A stretch of DNA of 41,254 nucleotides from Bacteroidota bacterium (lineage in GTDB: Bacteria > Bacteroidota > Bacteroidia > Chitinophagales > Chitinophagaceae), in contig JANYEA010000031.1 of assembly GCA_025363385.1 (NCBI GenBank), positions 1-41,254 on the forward strand, given 5' to 3'. Both the position numbers and the translations under genes were made by a program. How positions within the stretch are numbered: position 1 is the stretch's first letter; each line of letters begins with the position of its first letter. The notes beneath the pieces are model-generated. The model searched no databases. It saw only the letters and a list, made by a program, of their open reading frames with translations, and was not told where the DNA came from. Shown piece by piece: positions 24,478 to 35,100 of this stretch.

Positions 24478-24513
24478 TCTGTTAGCCCTAGGCTTAAGCC
24501 TAGGGCTAACAGA
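24478..24513. repeat. 36-bp perfect palindrome between convergent genes
   Basis: The sequence from 24478 to 24513 equals its own reverse complement, with centre GGCTTAAGCC and arms including TTAGCCCTAGG. It fills the gap between rsmG (ends 24460) and the convergent M1 peptidase gene (ends 24522). It may act as a bidirectional terminator, although the minus side has a T-run only after about 14 nt, or it may be a REP-like element. Confidence 0.75.
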
Positions 24514-24521
24514 ACTTACTT

Positions 24522-26468
24522 CTAATCCGGAATCACTAGTTTGTTATTAGATTTATTGATGTCTGCGAGGCGCTGCGATGGATCAATTTCAATCGACTTT
24601 AAATCCTTAATAGCTCTTGATGTTGAGATACTATATTCTGGATTTACCCATTGCCATTCTGTATGTACTATTCTGGGTTCTGTTGTATTTTCAGTAGGCT
24701 TACCACCAAACATAATATCCAGAGGAATATAATGCAATTCCCTAGATCCGTCTTTAAAGGTTAACATTACTTCTACAGGCATAGGCATTTTGCCTACTCG
24801 TTTTATGGTGATTAAAGTTTTATCTTCTTTTGCACTGATATCTCCCACAGCGTAATCGATGGTTTTTGTGCTATTTACCCAATACTCTTTATACCATTGA
24901 AGAGCGATTCCACTTGTTTTCTCGGCCACACGAATAAAATCATTGATATTGGGATGTTTAAAATGCCATTGGTCGTAATAGTTAAGCAACACTTTATCCC
25001 GAACACTATCGCCAATGATATATCCCAACTGAGCCATAAATGTAGCCCCCTTGCTATATGAAGCTGAGCCATATGCAAAATTGGTATTATAATGGTCAGC
25101 GTGGGTACTCATAGGTTCTTCAAAACCTGAACGAGCTAAACCAAAATAACTTTCATAACTACCATTTTGATGTAAGGGTAATTTTGTTTTATTGGCTTCA
25201 TTCATCCTGGCAATAGCTGCTTTGGTAGCATCGCTTGTATAAGGCGATTTAGAAGCCCAGTTGGTATAATAATAATCAGAAACTTCTCCGGTTGCATAAT
25301 CAGTAAATCCTTCATCCATCCAGGGAAACAGGCTTTCATTGGTACCCATAATATGCTGATACCAACTATGCATCCATTCGTGTATCACTGTTCCTAATCC
25401 GGAGCTCTTTAATAAAGTAGCCATTGCATATTCCATTCCGCCATCTCCACCCTGAATAAAGGAATATTGCATGTAAGGATACTTGCCAAATTTTTTCTCC
25501 ATAAATGGCAACACTTTTTCTGCGGCCCATAAAACATTATACCATGTACTATCTGTTCTAGGATCTACCGGTTTATAAAAAACATTCAGCACAACTCCTT
25601 CAACTGTTTTCTTTGAGATATGTTTATACGTAGGATCTGCAGCCCAAACAAAATCGTGAATATTGGAACCAGTAAAATTCCAGGTTAGAGTATTGCCAGT
25701 TGCAGCAGGAACTTTAATTCCTGGCGTTTCAAAACCAAATCCAATTTGATTGGCATTTTGTAAAACACCTGTAGCTGCAATTAAATAAGATTTATCTATA
25801 GTGATCTTCACATCATAATCGCCCCAGACTCCGTAGAATTCACGAGCAATATAAGGGTTGGCATTCCAACCTTGATAATCGTATTCCACCATTTTAGGAT
25901 ACCACTGACTCATACTGTATCGAATTCCTTCTGCATTATCTCTGCCACTTCTACGAACTTGCAGAGGCACTTGAGCTTCGAAATTAATGTCCAAGATGGT
26001 TTTTGATTTAGGCAACAAAGCTTTGTCTAAACGAACTTCCAGAATGGTTTCATGTTCAATCAATTGTTGATCCTTTCCGTTTACTTTTATGCTCGTCACT
26101 TTTTGATAACCAATTTCTTTATCTGATAGTTTACTGATCCGATCTCGCACTCTTGAATCCCAATCTGCAACCTGGTCTCCTCTTCTATTAGTTAACAATG
26201 TTTTTCCGAGCTCTCTACTCCTAATATCCATACTACTATTAGGTTGAAATGCATTCCAATAGAGATGAATAAAAACTTTCTGCAATGTATCAGGAGAATT
26301 GTTGATATACTCCATTTTTTCAGTGCCTGTAAACTGATTGGTTACCACATTCATGTTCACATTGATCTGATATTTGATATGCTGTTGCCAACGATCGGGC
26401 TGGGCCTGTACTTTACTTACTAAAAAAAATCCCAGTATAGTGATCGATAAGAATGCCAGTATGCGCAT
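24522..26468 (-). CDS. M1-family zinc aminopeptidase-like protein, exported
   Basis: This 648-aa gluzincin of peptidase family M1 has a signal peptide (about 1-22, ending VQAQP), an N-terminal beta domain, and a catalytic domain with GGMEYA (343-348, exopeptidase GxMEN variant) and zinc motif H363-E-W-M-H367 with E386 in WMDEGFTDYA as third ligand. A C-terminal domain follows to the end, without a T9SS sorting signal, so a periplasmic location is likely. It is probably involved in turnover of peptides from outside or from the envelope. It converges with rsmG. A TATCTTTT-like -7 box lies about 35 nt upstream of the ATG. Confidence 0.88.
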   Translation of the reverse strand: MRILAFLSITILGFFLVSKVQAQPDRWQQHIKYQINVNMNVVTNQFTGTEKMEYINNSPDTLQKVFIHLYWNAFQPNSSMDIRSRELGKTLLTNRRGDQVADWDSRVRDRISKLSDKEIGYQKVTSIKVNGKDQQLIEHETILEVRLDKALLPKSKTILDINFEAQVPLQVRRSGRDNAEGIRYSMSQWYPKMVEYDYQGWNANPYIAREFYGVWGDYDVKITIDKSYLIAATGVLQNANQIGFGFETPGIKVPAATGNTLTWNFTGSNIHDFVWAADPTYKHISKKTVEGVVLNVFYKPVDPRTDSTWYNVLWAAEKVLPFMEKKFGKYPYMQYSFIQGGDGGMEYAMATLLKSSGLGTVIHEWMHSWYQHIMGTNESLFPWMDEGFTDYATGEVSDYYYTNWASKSPYTSDATKAAIARMNEANKTKLPLHQNGSYESYFGLARSGFEEPMSTHADHYNTNFAYGSASYSKGATFMAQLGYIIGDSVRDKVLLNYYDQWHFKHPNINDFIRVAEKTSGIALQWYKEYWVNSTKTIDYAVGDISAKEDKTLITIKRVGKMPMPVEVMLTFKDGSRELHYIPLDIMFGGKPTENTTEPRIVHTEWQWVNPEYSISTSRAIKDLKSIEIDPSQRLADINKSNNKLVIPD

Positions 26469-26521
26469 AGAACTGTTTTAGAAAATAATAAATAGGATAT
26501 ACAAAAGATACAGCTGAACTT

Positions 26522-28027
26522 TTATTTTACATTATTACTCCAATTGTAAAAAGCATCCACGTCTTTTTTAAACTGTGCTAATGAAGGCTTATTAATGTAA
26601 TACATATGCCCTGCCTCATACAAATGCACTTGTACATTTTTACGTTGCTCGGGTCTTAAGAACATATGTTCAATATCGTATTGTGCCGTAAAATAAGGTG
26701 TGGCAAAATCATAATAACCACAACCCACATATACTTTCAGCGCAGGGTTTTTCGACATTGCATCTCTTAAACTTTCCGCTACATTTAAAAATTGATTTTG
26801 CACATTATTATAATTCCAGGGATACACATCTCCAAAAATATTGTAGCCTTTCTCTTCTTTGAAGTTTAATTCTTTTTGAAAATAGTCATTAATTGCTGCC
26901 GTAAATGATCCATCAATATTTGCAAAAGAAGGATCGAAGCTTACATTATCTGCCGCATCATCTAAATCCCGTCCTGTAAACCTTGCGTCTAAACGACCAA
27001 TCGTTAAACCATCCCCTCTTCGAAGTTCTTTCCAGAATCTTCCTTCACCAACTCTTAGATTACTTTGCAAAATCAATTCTTTACTCAGACCTGTATAGTA
27101 ACTCATCTTAGTGGCAATGGCATCTTTCTCGGCATCAGTTAACCAACCACCTTTTAATAAAGCTGTGGCATATTCTCCTATCGCAAATTGCTCAGATTCT
27201 TTCAAAGTTTTTTGAAGGTCTTGTTGTAAAGCAGGGGCTAATTTTTTGTGATACCAAGCAGCTGCAGTAAAAGAGGGAATATATAAAGCACGAGGTAAAT
27301 CATTCCCGATATAATAATCATTGGTTCCAAAATTCAGCACTGCTGAAATCAAGAAAATACCATTTACATAAATGCGGTAACGGTCTTGTAAAAATTTACT
27401 TAACCCAGCGGCTCTTGTAGTACCATAACTTTCACCAGCCAAATATTTAGGCGAACCCCAACGTTCGTATCTTGATAAGAAATGGCGGATAAAAGAACCC
27501 ATCGATGATATGTCTTCCTCATAGCCATGAAATTGTTTGGGAGACTCTCCAGGTGCAGCCCTGCTGAATCCTGTGGAAACAGGATCAATAAAAACAAGAT
27601 CTGATTTACTTAACCAGGTGAATTCATTATTGATATATTGGTAAGGAGGTGGCGGTGCCAAACCATCATCTTTTAGAAGTACTCTCTTGGGTCCAATACC
27701 ACCCATATGCAACCATACAGAAGAAGAACCCGGACCTCCATTAAATGTAAAAGTAACTGGCCTCTTTCCCGCTTCTTCTCCCTCCTTTTTATAATACGTA
27801 AAAAATACTTTTGCAATTAATTTACCTGTGTCGTTCTTTAAATTAAGGTATCCGGTACTAGCCGTATAATCTATCTTTTTCCCTTCCACCGTTACACTAT
27901 TATGGGTAACAGTTACTTCCACACCTGCAGGAATTAATTCAGCAATGGTTGGGCTGGTTGCTGCTTTTTGAGCCAATGCAAAAAATGCAATAAAACAACT
28001 AGTCAAAAATAAAAGGTATTTTCTCAT
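26522..28027 (-). CDS. S10-family serine carboxypeptidase-like protein, exported
   Basis: This 501-aa alpha/beta-hydrolase of peptidase family S10 has a signal peptide (about 1-20, FFALAQ). It carries the oxyanion-hole motif NGGPGSSSVW (96-105), catalytic S200 in AGESYGTTRAAG, D440 in CGYYDFATPY and H474 in EAGHMYYI, giving a complete triad. Family members release C-terminal residues from peptides, often at low pH. The gene sits 53 bp upstream of the M1 peptidase and in the same direction, so the two may form a peptide-degrading unit. No T9SS sorting domain, so a periplasmic location is likely. Confidence 0.9.
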   Translation of the reverse strand: MRKYLLFLTSCFIAFFALAQKAATSPTIAELIPAGVEVTVTHNSVTVEGKKIDYTASTGYLNLKNDTGKLIAKVFFTYYKKEGEEAGKRPVTFTFNGGPGSSSVWLHMGGIGPKRVLLKDDGLAPPPPYQYINNEFTWLSKSDLVFIDPVSTGFSRAAPGESPKQFHGYEEDISSMGSFIRHFLSRYERWGSPKYLAGESYGTTRAAGLSKFLQDRYRIYVNGIFLISAVLNFGTNDYYIGNDLPRALYIPSFTAAAWYHKKLAPALQQDLQKTLKESEQFAIGEYATALLKGGWLTDAEKDAIATKMSYYTGLSKELILQSNLRVGEGRFWKELRRGDGLTIGRLDARFTGRDLDDAADNVSFDPSFANIDGSFTAAINDYFQKELNFKEEKGYNIFGDVYPWNYNNVQNQFLNVAESLRDAMSKNPALKVYVGCGYYDFATPYFTAQYDIEHMFLRPEQRKNVQVHLYEAGHMYYINKPSLAQFKKDVDAFYNWSNNVK

Positions 28028-28067
28028 GTATATAAATTGGATTGTTAAGATAGGAATTGTTTGGAAA

Positions 28068-28736
28068 TTATGATTCCTTACCCGCTATTACTATAACAAT
28101 TTCGCCTTTCACTGTTTTTTCTTTAAAATAGGCAGCTACTTCCTGCAATGTTCCGCGTTTATTTTCTTCAAACATTTTGGTGAGTTCCCGGCTAACACAA
28201 CAAATTCGGTCTGCTCCAAAATAAACAGCCAATTCTTCTAAGGTTTTCACCAAGCGCATCGGACTTTCATAAATGATCATCGTCCTTTCTTCTAAAGACA
28301 ATTGTTTTAATAAAGTCATCCTACCTTTTTTCATCGGCAAAAATCCTTCGAATACAAAACGGTTTGTGGGGATACCACTATTTACCAGGGCTGGAACAAA
28401 TGCTGCCGCTCCAGGCAAACAATTCACGATGACATTATTTTTGATACACTCACGTACCAATAAAAAAGCAGGATCTGATATACCTGGGGTTCCAGCATCC
28501 GTAATCAGCGCCATGGTTTTACCGGCCACCAATTGATCTACAATATGCTGCACAATTTTGTGCTCATTGTGTTGATGATAAGGCGATAAGGGCTTACTGA
28601 TCTGATAGTGATGCAATAATTTAGAAGAAGTACGGGTATCCTCGCATAGTATCACGTCTACCAGCTGCAATACTTCAATGGAGCGGAGTGTGATATCTTT
28701 TAAATTGCCCAAGGGCGTTGGTACGAGGTATAGCAT
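28068..28736 (-). CDS. rsmI: 16S rRNA (cytidine1402-2'-O)-methyltransferase RsmI
   Basis: This 222-aa SAM-dependent methyltransferase of the tetrapyrrole-methylase fold (RsmI/YraL) methylates the ribose of C1402 in the decoding centre. Landmarks: LYLVPTPLGNLKDITLRS at the start, CEDTRTSSKLLHHY, the glycine-rich LITDAGTPGISDPA and NCLPGAAAFVPALVNSG. It is shorter than the E. coli protein (286 aa) and lacks its C-terminal extension, ending at EIVIVIAG. The start is 11 bp after purS and the gene is probably last in the pepP-pssA-purS-rsmI unit. Confidence 0.95.
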   Translation of the reverse strand: MLYLVPTPLGNLKDITLRSIEVLQLVDVILCEDTRTSSKLLHHYQISKPLSPYHQHNEHKIVQHIVDQLVAGKTMALITDAGTPGISDPAFLLVRECIKNNVIVNCLPGAAAFVPALVNSGIPTNRFVFEGFLPMKKGRMTLLKQLSLEERTMIIYESPMRLVKTLEELAVYFGADRICCVSRELTKMFEENKRGTLQEVAAYFKEKTVKGEIVIVIAGKES

Positions 28737-28746
28737 AGAAATAATG

Positions 28747-28995
28747 CTAGTTGACCATTTCTATTTCAAAAAATTCCATTACCGGATTAGCCAATAATTT
28801 CTGACAAGTTTCTTGAGCTACTTGTTTAGCCGCTTCTTCACTTGCAGCTTCCACAGCCAAAGTAATATGCTTACCCACACGAACATCAGAAACGCTAGAA
28901 ATACCAAGGTTTTTTAATCCACCCATTACGGCTTTTCCCTGAGGGTCTAACAAGTCTTTCAGTGGCATTACTTTGATCTGAACATGATAAATCAT
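28747..28995 (-). CDS. purS: Phosphoribosylformylglycinamidine synthase subunit PurS
   Basis: The 82-aa PurS subunit bridges PurL and PurQ in the multi-subunit FGAM synthase of purine synthesis and helps channel ammonia. Visible features: YHVQIKVMPLKDLLDPQGKAV, GGLKNLGISSVSDVRVGKHITL and NPVMEFFEIE, the complete family fold. No purL or purQ is near, which is not unusual in this phylum. It lies 15 bp after pssA and 10 bp before rsmI, suggesting one transcript. Confidence 0.93.
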   Translation of the reverse strand: MIYHVQIKVMPLKDLLDPQGKAVMGGLKNLGISSVSDVRVGKHITLAVEAASEEAAKQVAQETCQKLLANPVMEFFEIEMVN

Positions 28996-29010
28996 ACAAG
29001 TTGAATTAGG

Positions 29011-29766
29011 TTATTTATAGTACAAAGATAGAATTGTATATGCTATAAAACTAAGTGTAACGGCTAACCAGCCCAAAAATAGGGATGAAACCAATGCTAC
29101 AACAGCAATTAAAATAAATGGCAACAAGGCTTTCAAAGAAACCTGCTTAAATTTCAAAGCCATCATGGGAAGGGTAGAAACCATTAAATAACTGGCAAAA
29201 ATGATGATAGCATACCAAAACCAATAATTGCGCAATAAATGAATCACCCAGGCATCTTTACTGAACCAGTACACTAATGGAAAAGAGGCAATCCAAATTC
29301 CAATGGCAGGAATGGGCACTCCTTTAAAACCATAGTTCTGTTCGGTATCAATATTAAATCTGGCAAGTCTATAGGCCCCGGCACATGGAACAATAAATGC
29401 TGGCAATAAAAATAAACTGCTTATTTCCAATCCTCCCTCTAATTGAGAAAAACTCAATCGCAGAAATTGATAAATGATCAGACCTGGAGCAACTCCAAAA
29501 CTCACCAGGTCTGCTAACGAATCTAATTGCTTACCCAATTCTGAGGGTGCTTTTAAAAGACGCGCTACAAATCCATCGAAAAAATCAACAATAGCGGCAA
29601 TTGCAATGAAGATGCTAGCCATATAAATCCTTTCAGGGATCTCTACTAAATTTTCACCAGCCGCATCATAACTAACTGTTAAACCTGTTTGCATGATGGA
29701 TACAATTGCCATGCAACCGAAAAAAAGATTGGCAAGGGTAAACAGATTCGGGATTTGTTTTTTCAT
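29011..29766 (-). CDS. pssA: CDP-diacylglycerol-serine O-phosphatidyltransferase
   Basis: This 251-aa membrane enzyme makes phosphatidylserine, precursor of phosphatidylethanolamine, the main zwitterionic phospholipid. It has the CDP-alcohol phosphotransferase motif D-G-x2-A-R-x8-G-x3-D-x3-D in DFFDGFVARLLKAPSELGKQ followed by LDSLADLVSFG. Around eight hydrophobic helices are predicted; it is of the PssA type (class II) rather than the phospholipase-D-like type. It lies 9 bp after pepP and 15 bp before purS in the same direction. Confidence 0.93.
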   Translation of the reverse strand: MKKQIPNLFTLANLFFGCMAIVSIMQTGLTVSYDAAGENLVEIPERIYMASIFIAIAAIVDFFDGFVARLLKAPSELGKQLDSLADLVSFGVAPGLIIYQFLRLSFSQLEGGLEISSLFLLPAFIVPCAGAYRLARFNIDTEQNYGFKGVPIPAIGIWIASFPLVYWFSKDAWVIHLLRNYWFWYAIIIFASYLMVSTLPMMALKFKQVSLKALLPFILIAVVALVSSLFLGWLAVTLSFIAYTILSLYYK

Positions 29767-29775
29767 TTTCAGGTT

Positions 29776-31068
29776 CTATGATTTTTTCATCAGTCTTTCA
29801 ATTTCCTCCACAGTAATCGGGATATTCTTCATCAGATCCTGGTTGCCATTTTTGGTGATCCAATAATTGTTTTCGATACGTACACCCATCTTTTCTTCTT
29901 CAATATAGATTCCGGGTTCAATGGTAAAAACCATTCCCGCCTTAATAGGTGCTGTGCGGGTTCCAAGGTCATGCACATCTATTCCCAAATGGTGTGAAAT
30001 ACCATGGTATAAATATTTACGGTAAGCCCTGTTTTCTTTGTCCTCGTTTTTAACATCCGCTTTTGTGATTAAGCCAATCTTTAAAAATTGATTCGTTGCC
30101 TCATCTCCTACTTTATCTGTATAATCCACAATACTGATGCCTGGTTTTAAAATCCCTTTACAATAAAGGTGAATTTGTAAACAAGCATTGTACACTTCTT
30201 TCTGACGGGCAGTGAACTTTCCGTTTACAGGAATCGTTCTGGTAAGGTCTGCACAATAGCCACCATATTCAGCCCCAAAATCCATCAATATTAAATCTCC
30301 GGATTTGCATTCCTGATTATTAGAAACATAATGTAAAATTCGTGCGTTATCACCACTCGCAATAATACTTCCATAAGCTGGGCCTGCTGAACGCTGACTT
30401 AAAAAACTATGAAATATTTCGGCCTCGATTTCATATTCCATCACCCCAGGCTTAATAAATTTCAACAACTTGCGAAAAGTATTGTCGGTGATGTCGATTG
30501 CTTTTTGTAAAACAGCCACTTCGCCTTTTGTTTTAATACCCCGAAGTTCTTTCATAATCTTTGCTGCCCTTGCATAATTGTGCAAAGGGTAGCGGCTTTT
30601 CATCTCAGCTATAAAACGATAATCGCGAGATTGGATCAGAGAATCCTTACGATCATTTTCGTTAGAATCTAAATAGATGGTATCTGCCAAGTGCACCCAG
30701 GTCTGTAACATTGCATCGATACTATCAAGCCATAAAATGGTTTTGATACCTGAGATTCTGGTTGCTTCGTTAGAACGCAATCTTTTTCCGTTCCACTTTT
30801 CTTTTAATTCATTGGGGCGAACCAATACCAACACTTCCCGATATTTAGGATCCGGACAATCTGGAAATAAAATCACCATGGTATCTTCCTGTTCAACACC
30901 AGAAAGCCAATACAAATCGGTATTCTGCTTAAACACAAGCAAAGCATCACCATTCGAGGGCCACTCATCGTTGCTTACAAAAATGGCAATACTATTAGGC
31001 TTCATTTCTTTTATAAAGCGCTTTCTATTTTCAATAAAAATGGCAGGATCTAATGGTAAATATTTCAT
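29776..31068 (-). CDS. pepP: Xaa-Pro aminopeptidase (M24B)
   Basis: This aminopeptidase P removes N-terminal residues preceding proline. From the ATG at 31068 (MKYLPLDPAIFIENRKRFI) it has 430 aa; the upstream ATG at 31128 gives 20 residues foreign to the family. It has the AMP_N domain (about 1-130) then a pita-bread catalytic domain with metal ligands D in LMDFGAEYGG, D in CADLTRTIP, H in YHGISHHLG, E in FTIEPGIYIE and E in VRIENNYWITK. A TATCTTGC element about 20 nt before the ATG is a weak -7 candidate. It is the first gene of the pepP-pssA-purS-rsmI unit; cytoplasmic, no signal peptide. Confidence 0.93.
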   Translation of the reverse strand: MKYLPLDPAIFIENRKRFIKEMKPNSIAIFVSNDEWPSNGDALLVFKQNTDLYWLSGVEQEDTMVILFPDCPDPKYREVLVLVRPNELKEKWNGKRLRSNEATRISGIKTILWLDSIDAMLQTWVHLADTIYLDSNENDRKDSLIQSRDYRFIAEMKSRYPLHNYARAAKIMKELRGIKTKGEVAVLQKAIDITDNTFRKLLKFIKPGVMEYEIEAEIFHSFLSQRSAGPAYGSIIASGDNARILHYVSNNQECKSGDLILMDFGAEYGGYCADLTRTIPVNGKFTARQKEVYNACLQIHLYCKGILKPGISIVDYTDKVGDEATNQFLKIGLITKADVKNEDKENRAYRKYLYHGISHHLGIDVHDLGTRTAPIKAGMVFTIEPGIYIEEEKMGVRIENNYWITKNGNQDLMKNIPITVEEIERLMKKS

Positions 31069-31165
31069 AACTCGCAATTGATGTACTGCAAGATAAAAAT
31101 TAAGCAGCATACTAAGTTGCTTACTCAATAAAAACCCGAAATAAGATAGAAGAAAATTATTTGAC

Positions 31166-32182
31166 CTAGAACTTCACTGTTGGGCATTTGATGGCGGAAG
31201 AGCTATTGCTAAATACACCGCTCTTTACAATAGATAATTCATAAGCTCCTCTGGTGCCATTTAAATTACCTAATGAAGAAACAGTGGCATCATAATTCAC
31301 GGTAAACTTAAGATCGTTAACTTGATAACCTAACATAGGAATTAAGGCATCATGATTGCGATAATATAATCCCACAATCAATTGCTGTTCTCCATCCCCA
31401 CTCAAATTTCGGTTTGCATTTACCCCTAATACGGTTTCCCAGCTGGCACCCATTTTGCTTACATAGATATTGGGATTCAAAATCCAGAGGTTTTGTATTT
31501 TAACACTTGCATTTGCAAATGCAGTATACCTCCTGTTTAAACGATTATCCACAACTGAAGTGCTGAAAAAACTTGCTTCGGGTCTGTTTACATGTGATAA
31601 ACTAATTCCCGCATTCATATACACATTATCGGAAGCAAAATAGGCATAGTTTAATCCAATATTTAAATCGAGATAACCCACAGCACTATAAGCAAAGGGT
31701 TCATTGGAAGGAATCGTAATATCGAAAAATTTACCATTCCATTGATTGTCGAAATTTAGTTTAGAAATGTCTATTTTATTTTGAACATAACCCAAGGTGA
31801 ATCCGCCACTCAATAAACTATTATATCCTACCATCTGATGATAGGCAATCGACCCATACGCACCAGTTTTGCTTAAGCTTCCGGCACCAGCTACGTCTTT
31901 TAATATAGAACCGCCAATACCCAACCACCCATTTTCGAATCTATCTTCCAAAACACGGGTATCGCCCCAGATACTCATGGTGTTATATGGTGTGCCCACA
32001 TTAGCCCATTGTGTTCGATAGTTGCCTCCAACACGATAACTATAATCTGGATTAAATCCGGTATTTGCAGGATTCACTAATAAAGGTGCATTGAAGTATT
32101 GCGAAAAATGCAAGTCCTGCCCACTCGCCTGAAGCGTTAAAAAAACGAAGCAACTAATAATGATTCTTTTAATTCTATTCAT
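31166..32182 (-). CDS. PorP/SprF-family type IX secretion membrane protein
   Basis: This 338-aa outer-membrane protein has a signal peptide (about 1-21, ending QASGQ) and the family opening DLHFSQYFNAPLLVNPANTG, followed by beta-barrel-like strand repeats and a terminal AIKCPTVKF. It is a paralogue of the protein at 14245-15252: the two share the FSQ-F/Y-xAPL-xxNPANTG start. It begins 10 bp after the giant PKD/T9SS gene, so it is probably its dedicated secretion partner. No T9SS core gene (such as porK-N, sov) is in the window. Confidence 0.9.
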   Translation of the reverse strand: MNRIKRIIISCFVFLTLQASGQDLHFSQYFNAPLLVNPANTGFNPDYSYRVGGNYRTQWANVGTPYNTMSIWGDTRVLEDRFENGWLGIGGSILKDVAGAGSLSKTGAYGSIAYHQMVGYNSLLSGGFTLGYVQNKIDISKLNFDNQWNGKFFDITIPSNEPFAYSAVGYLDLNIGLNYAYFASDNVYMNAGISLSHVNRPEASFFSTSVVDNRLNRRYTAFANASVKIQNLWILNPNIYVSKMGASWETVLGVNANRNLSGDGEQQLIVGLYYRNHDALIPMLGYQVNDLKFTVNYDATVSSLGNLNGTRGAYELSIVKSGVFSNSSSAIKCPTVKF

Positions 32183-32192
32183 ATTTCTACGA

Positions 32193-35100
32193 TCACCTCA
32201 ATAAAGTAATATCTCCTTTCTTCACAAAAGTTTCCTTATTGCTAAACACAGCTTGCAATGTGTAATGATACACATCTTGCGCCAATAGTTTTCCGTTAAA
32301 AGTTCCATCCCATCCTTGGGTTGGATCTGCACTTGCATATACCATATTCCCCCATCTATCATAAATGCGCCAAGTCATTTGAGCAATTCCATATCCACGA
32401 ACATAAATACGATCATTAGTGCCATCTGCATTTGGCGTAAATGCATTGGGTACATCACATCCGGGATTAATGGTTACTGAAATTTGCTGGCAAGTTGTAT
32501 CGCTACATCCACCTGCATTAAATACTACCAAACAAGCATTATAGACGCCTGTAGCAGGATAAATATGTGAAACCAGTGTGTCTTTCCTATTCGTTATAAC
32601 AGAATCTCCATCTCCAAAAATCCATTTATAAAAAACACCGCCAATACTAATATTATTGAACACCACTGCGGTATTTGGAAGCGTTGGCTGTGGTGAATAA
32701 TAGTAGCTTGCAGTTGGTTTAGATACCACACTAATAGTGAATCTTGTTGTATCCGTTAAATTACATGTACTTGGATCATTTGCGATTAATGTAACCTGAT
32801 AAGTTCCAATAGTTGGATATAGATGTGTGGGATTGGTAAGTGTTGATTTTATTGAACCATCTCCAAAATCCCAGATAAAATTCAATCCCCCAAGAGATGT
32901 ATTTGTGAACTGTGCATTATAAGGAGCACAACCCACATCAGGTGTTTGAAACTGTGCTTTTACATTTGCAGCAATATGTAATTGTACGGGCAAAGTATCA
33001 AACTTGTTACAGTAATTGCTATCAATTAAAACAAGTTTCACATCATAGGTTCCTACTGCGCCATACGTATGTGTTACCGTTTCATTACCTGCAATGCTGG
33101 AACTTCCATCACCAAAGAGCCAACGAAAAGAATTGGCTGTAAATGGTTTGGCCGGACTAACAGGGGGAATGGAAAGATTTGTAAAATCATAGGTCAATGA
33201 TTTACAGGATCCAACTTTATTTGGTTTAAAATTCAAAATCGCTGCATCATTTCTTACACGAATGTTTACTACAGAAGAATCAGCAATATTGCAACTAGAA
33301 GAATCTATAGAAATTAATTTTACGCGATAAAAACCAACGGTATTAAAAACATGCGATGTTTTAGGTGCTGCAGTAGTATCTCTTTTGGAACCATCATTAT
33401 AATCCCAGATATATGTTTTACCCATGGCTAAAGAATCTTCAAAAGTGACCGTTAATGGAACACAACCTGAGGTATCACCCACTTTTCCGTTTATAGAAGT
33501 TACCAGATCAGTTCCCACACCAGCTAAATTGAAAGCAATTTTTATTGCCGCTAAATTACATCCAGTAAATCCGCCGCTCTGCGATCCATTATTTTGAGCC
33601 CATGCACCGCCCGTTGTTGGAAATTTAGTACCTCCTCTACAGTTTGCACATACAGATTGATAAATAATTCCATTACGGTCGAAACGACTGGTACCGCCAT
33701 CCACATGGTCTGGGAAAGTGCCTCCCACCTGGCCATAAAAACTTCCGTATTTAATGGTGCTGGCATCTTTTGACAATACGATAAAGTAGAAATCACTTCC
33801 ATCCGTAGTAAGTGATACTGCATCGGAACCAGCTACTACTGTCATTCCTTTTGTACCTGCAGAAGGTACATAATTTTCTCTTTTATTGGCATCGCCACCC
33901 CAACCCGAAACATACATATTTTCACAACGGTCAATTAAAAATGCCGTTGGAGAAATATTGGGGATACTTGAGTTAGTTCCGAAATTGGTTGAGAAAATAA
34001 TACTAGTTAAATTCTGATTAAGCTTTGTAATAAATTGCTTACCGCCTGGTTCCGCATACACTCCTGGAGTAGTTGTGATATTACCAGTGGTGGTTCCCAT
34101 GATATAAGGGAAAGAGAATTTATCGAATTGAATACCATAAATAATATCAACCCCAGAAGAACCATAAAAACTGGTTTTCTTGATCAATCCTGCATTACTA
34201 AAAATGGCAACAAATCCATCCGCTACATCACCGAAATAACTGGCACCAATGGTTCCAGTTTTATCACCAGGAAAATCCGTGCTAGCTGTGGCACCACCCA
34301 CATAAATATCATTATTTGAAGGATTCAATGCAATTACAAAACCCGCATCATCATTGGATCCTCCAAGGAAAGTACTAAATAAAGGAGTTGATAAATTTGG
34401 ATTAAACTTTAATACTACGGCATCTTGTGAACGAGCGCCTACACTTGGTGAAAGACTTGGAAATGCTGCATTAGCTACAGGAAAATTAGCAGATTGTGTA
34501 CAAGATGCGAGGTAAATATTATCTACTGCATCCACGATCACTTCACTTCGTGCATCATCACCATAATTACGCAGAATTGATTCATAACAAGGTCCGGCCT
34601 GTGAGTTACAATCTGATTTCTCTCGAATATTAACCCCATCGTTTTCAGCCCCTCCAATTATTCTGGAACCAATTATGCCTGTTCCATCAAAATTTAATTT
34701 AGAAAGTACAATATCCCATTTACCTCCTGTACCCAAACGGTTACCAGGATAATCGATTGAATTGGTTCTTCCTGCAATTACTAAATTATTATTCCCATCT
34801 ACTACTAAACTATGTGGCTGTTCGCTTCCAGTTGTTCCTCCAATATAAGTGGCATATACACGATCAGAACCCGAGGCATTAAATTTCATGATCGCAATAT
34901 CTGTTCCACCTTTCGGACCTTTAAATGAGGATTGAAATGCGCCCACACTTACTGGGAAACCCTGATCAAATACTGTTCCCCCCGCATAAAAATTTCCCTT
35001 ATTATCATAAGTGGCTGTATATCCCCAGTTGTCTGCAATACTTCCTGTAAAAGTGGAAAATATCAAAGGATCTATCACCAATGTTTCTCTAGGATTGATG

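Noticed and set aside
33551..33823. ORFs inside the giant PKD gene, the M43 gene, recG and others on other frames
   Set aside because: They are shadows of the long real genes, without start context or family resemblance.
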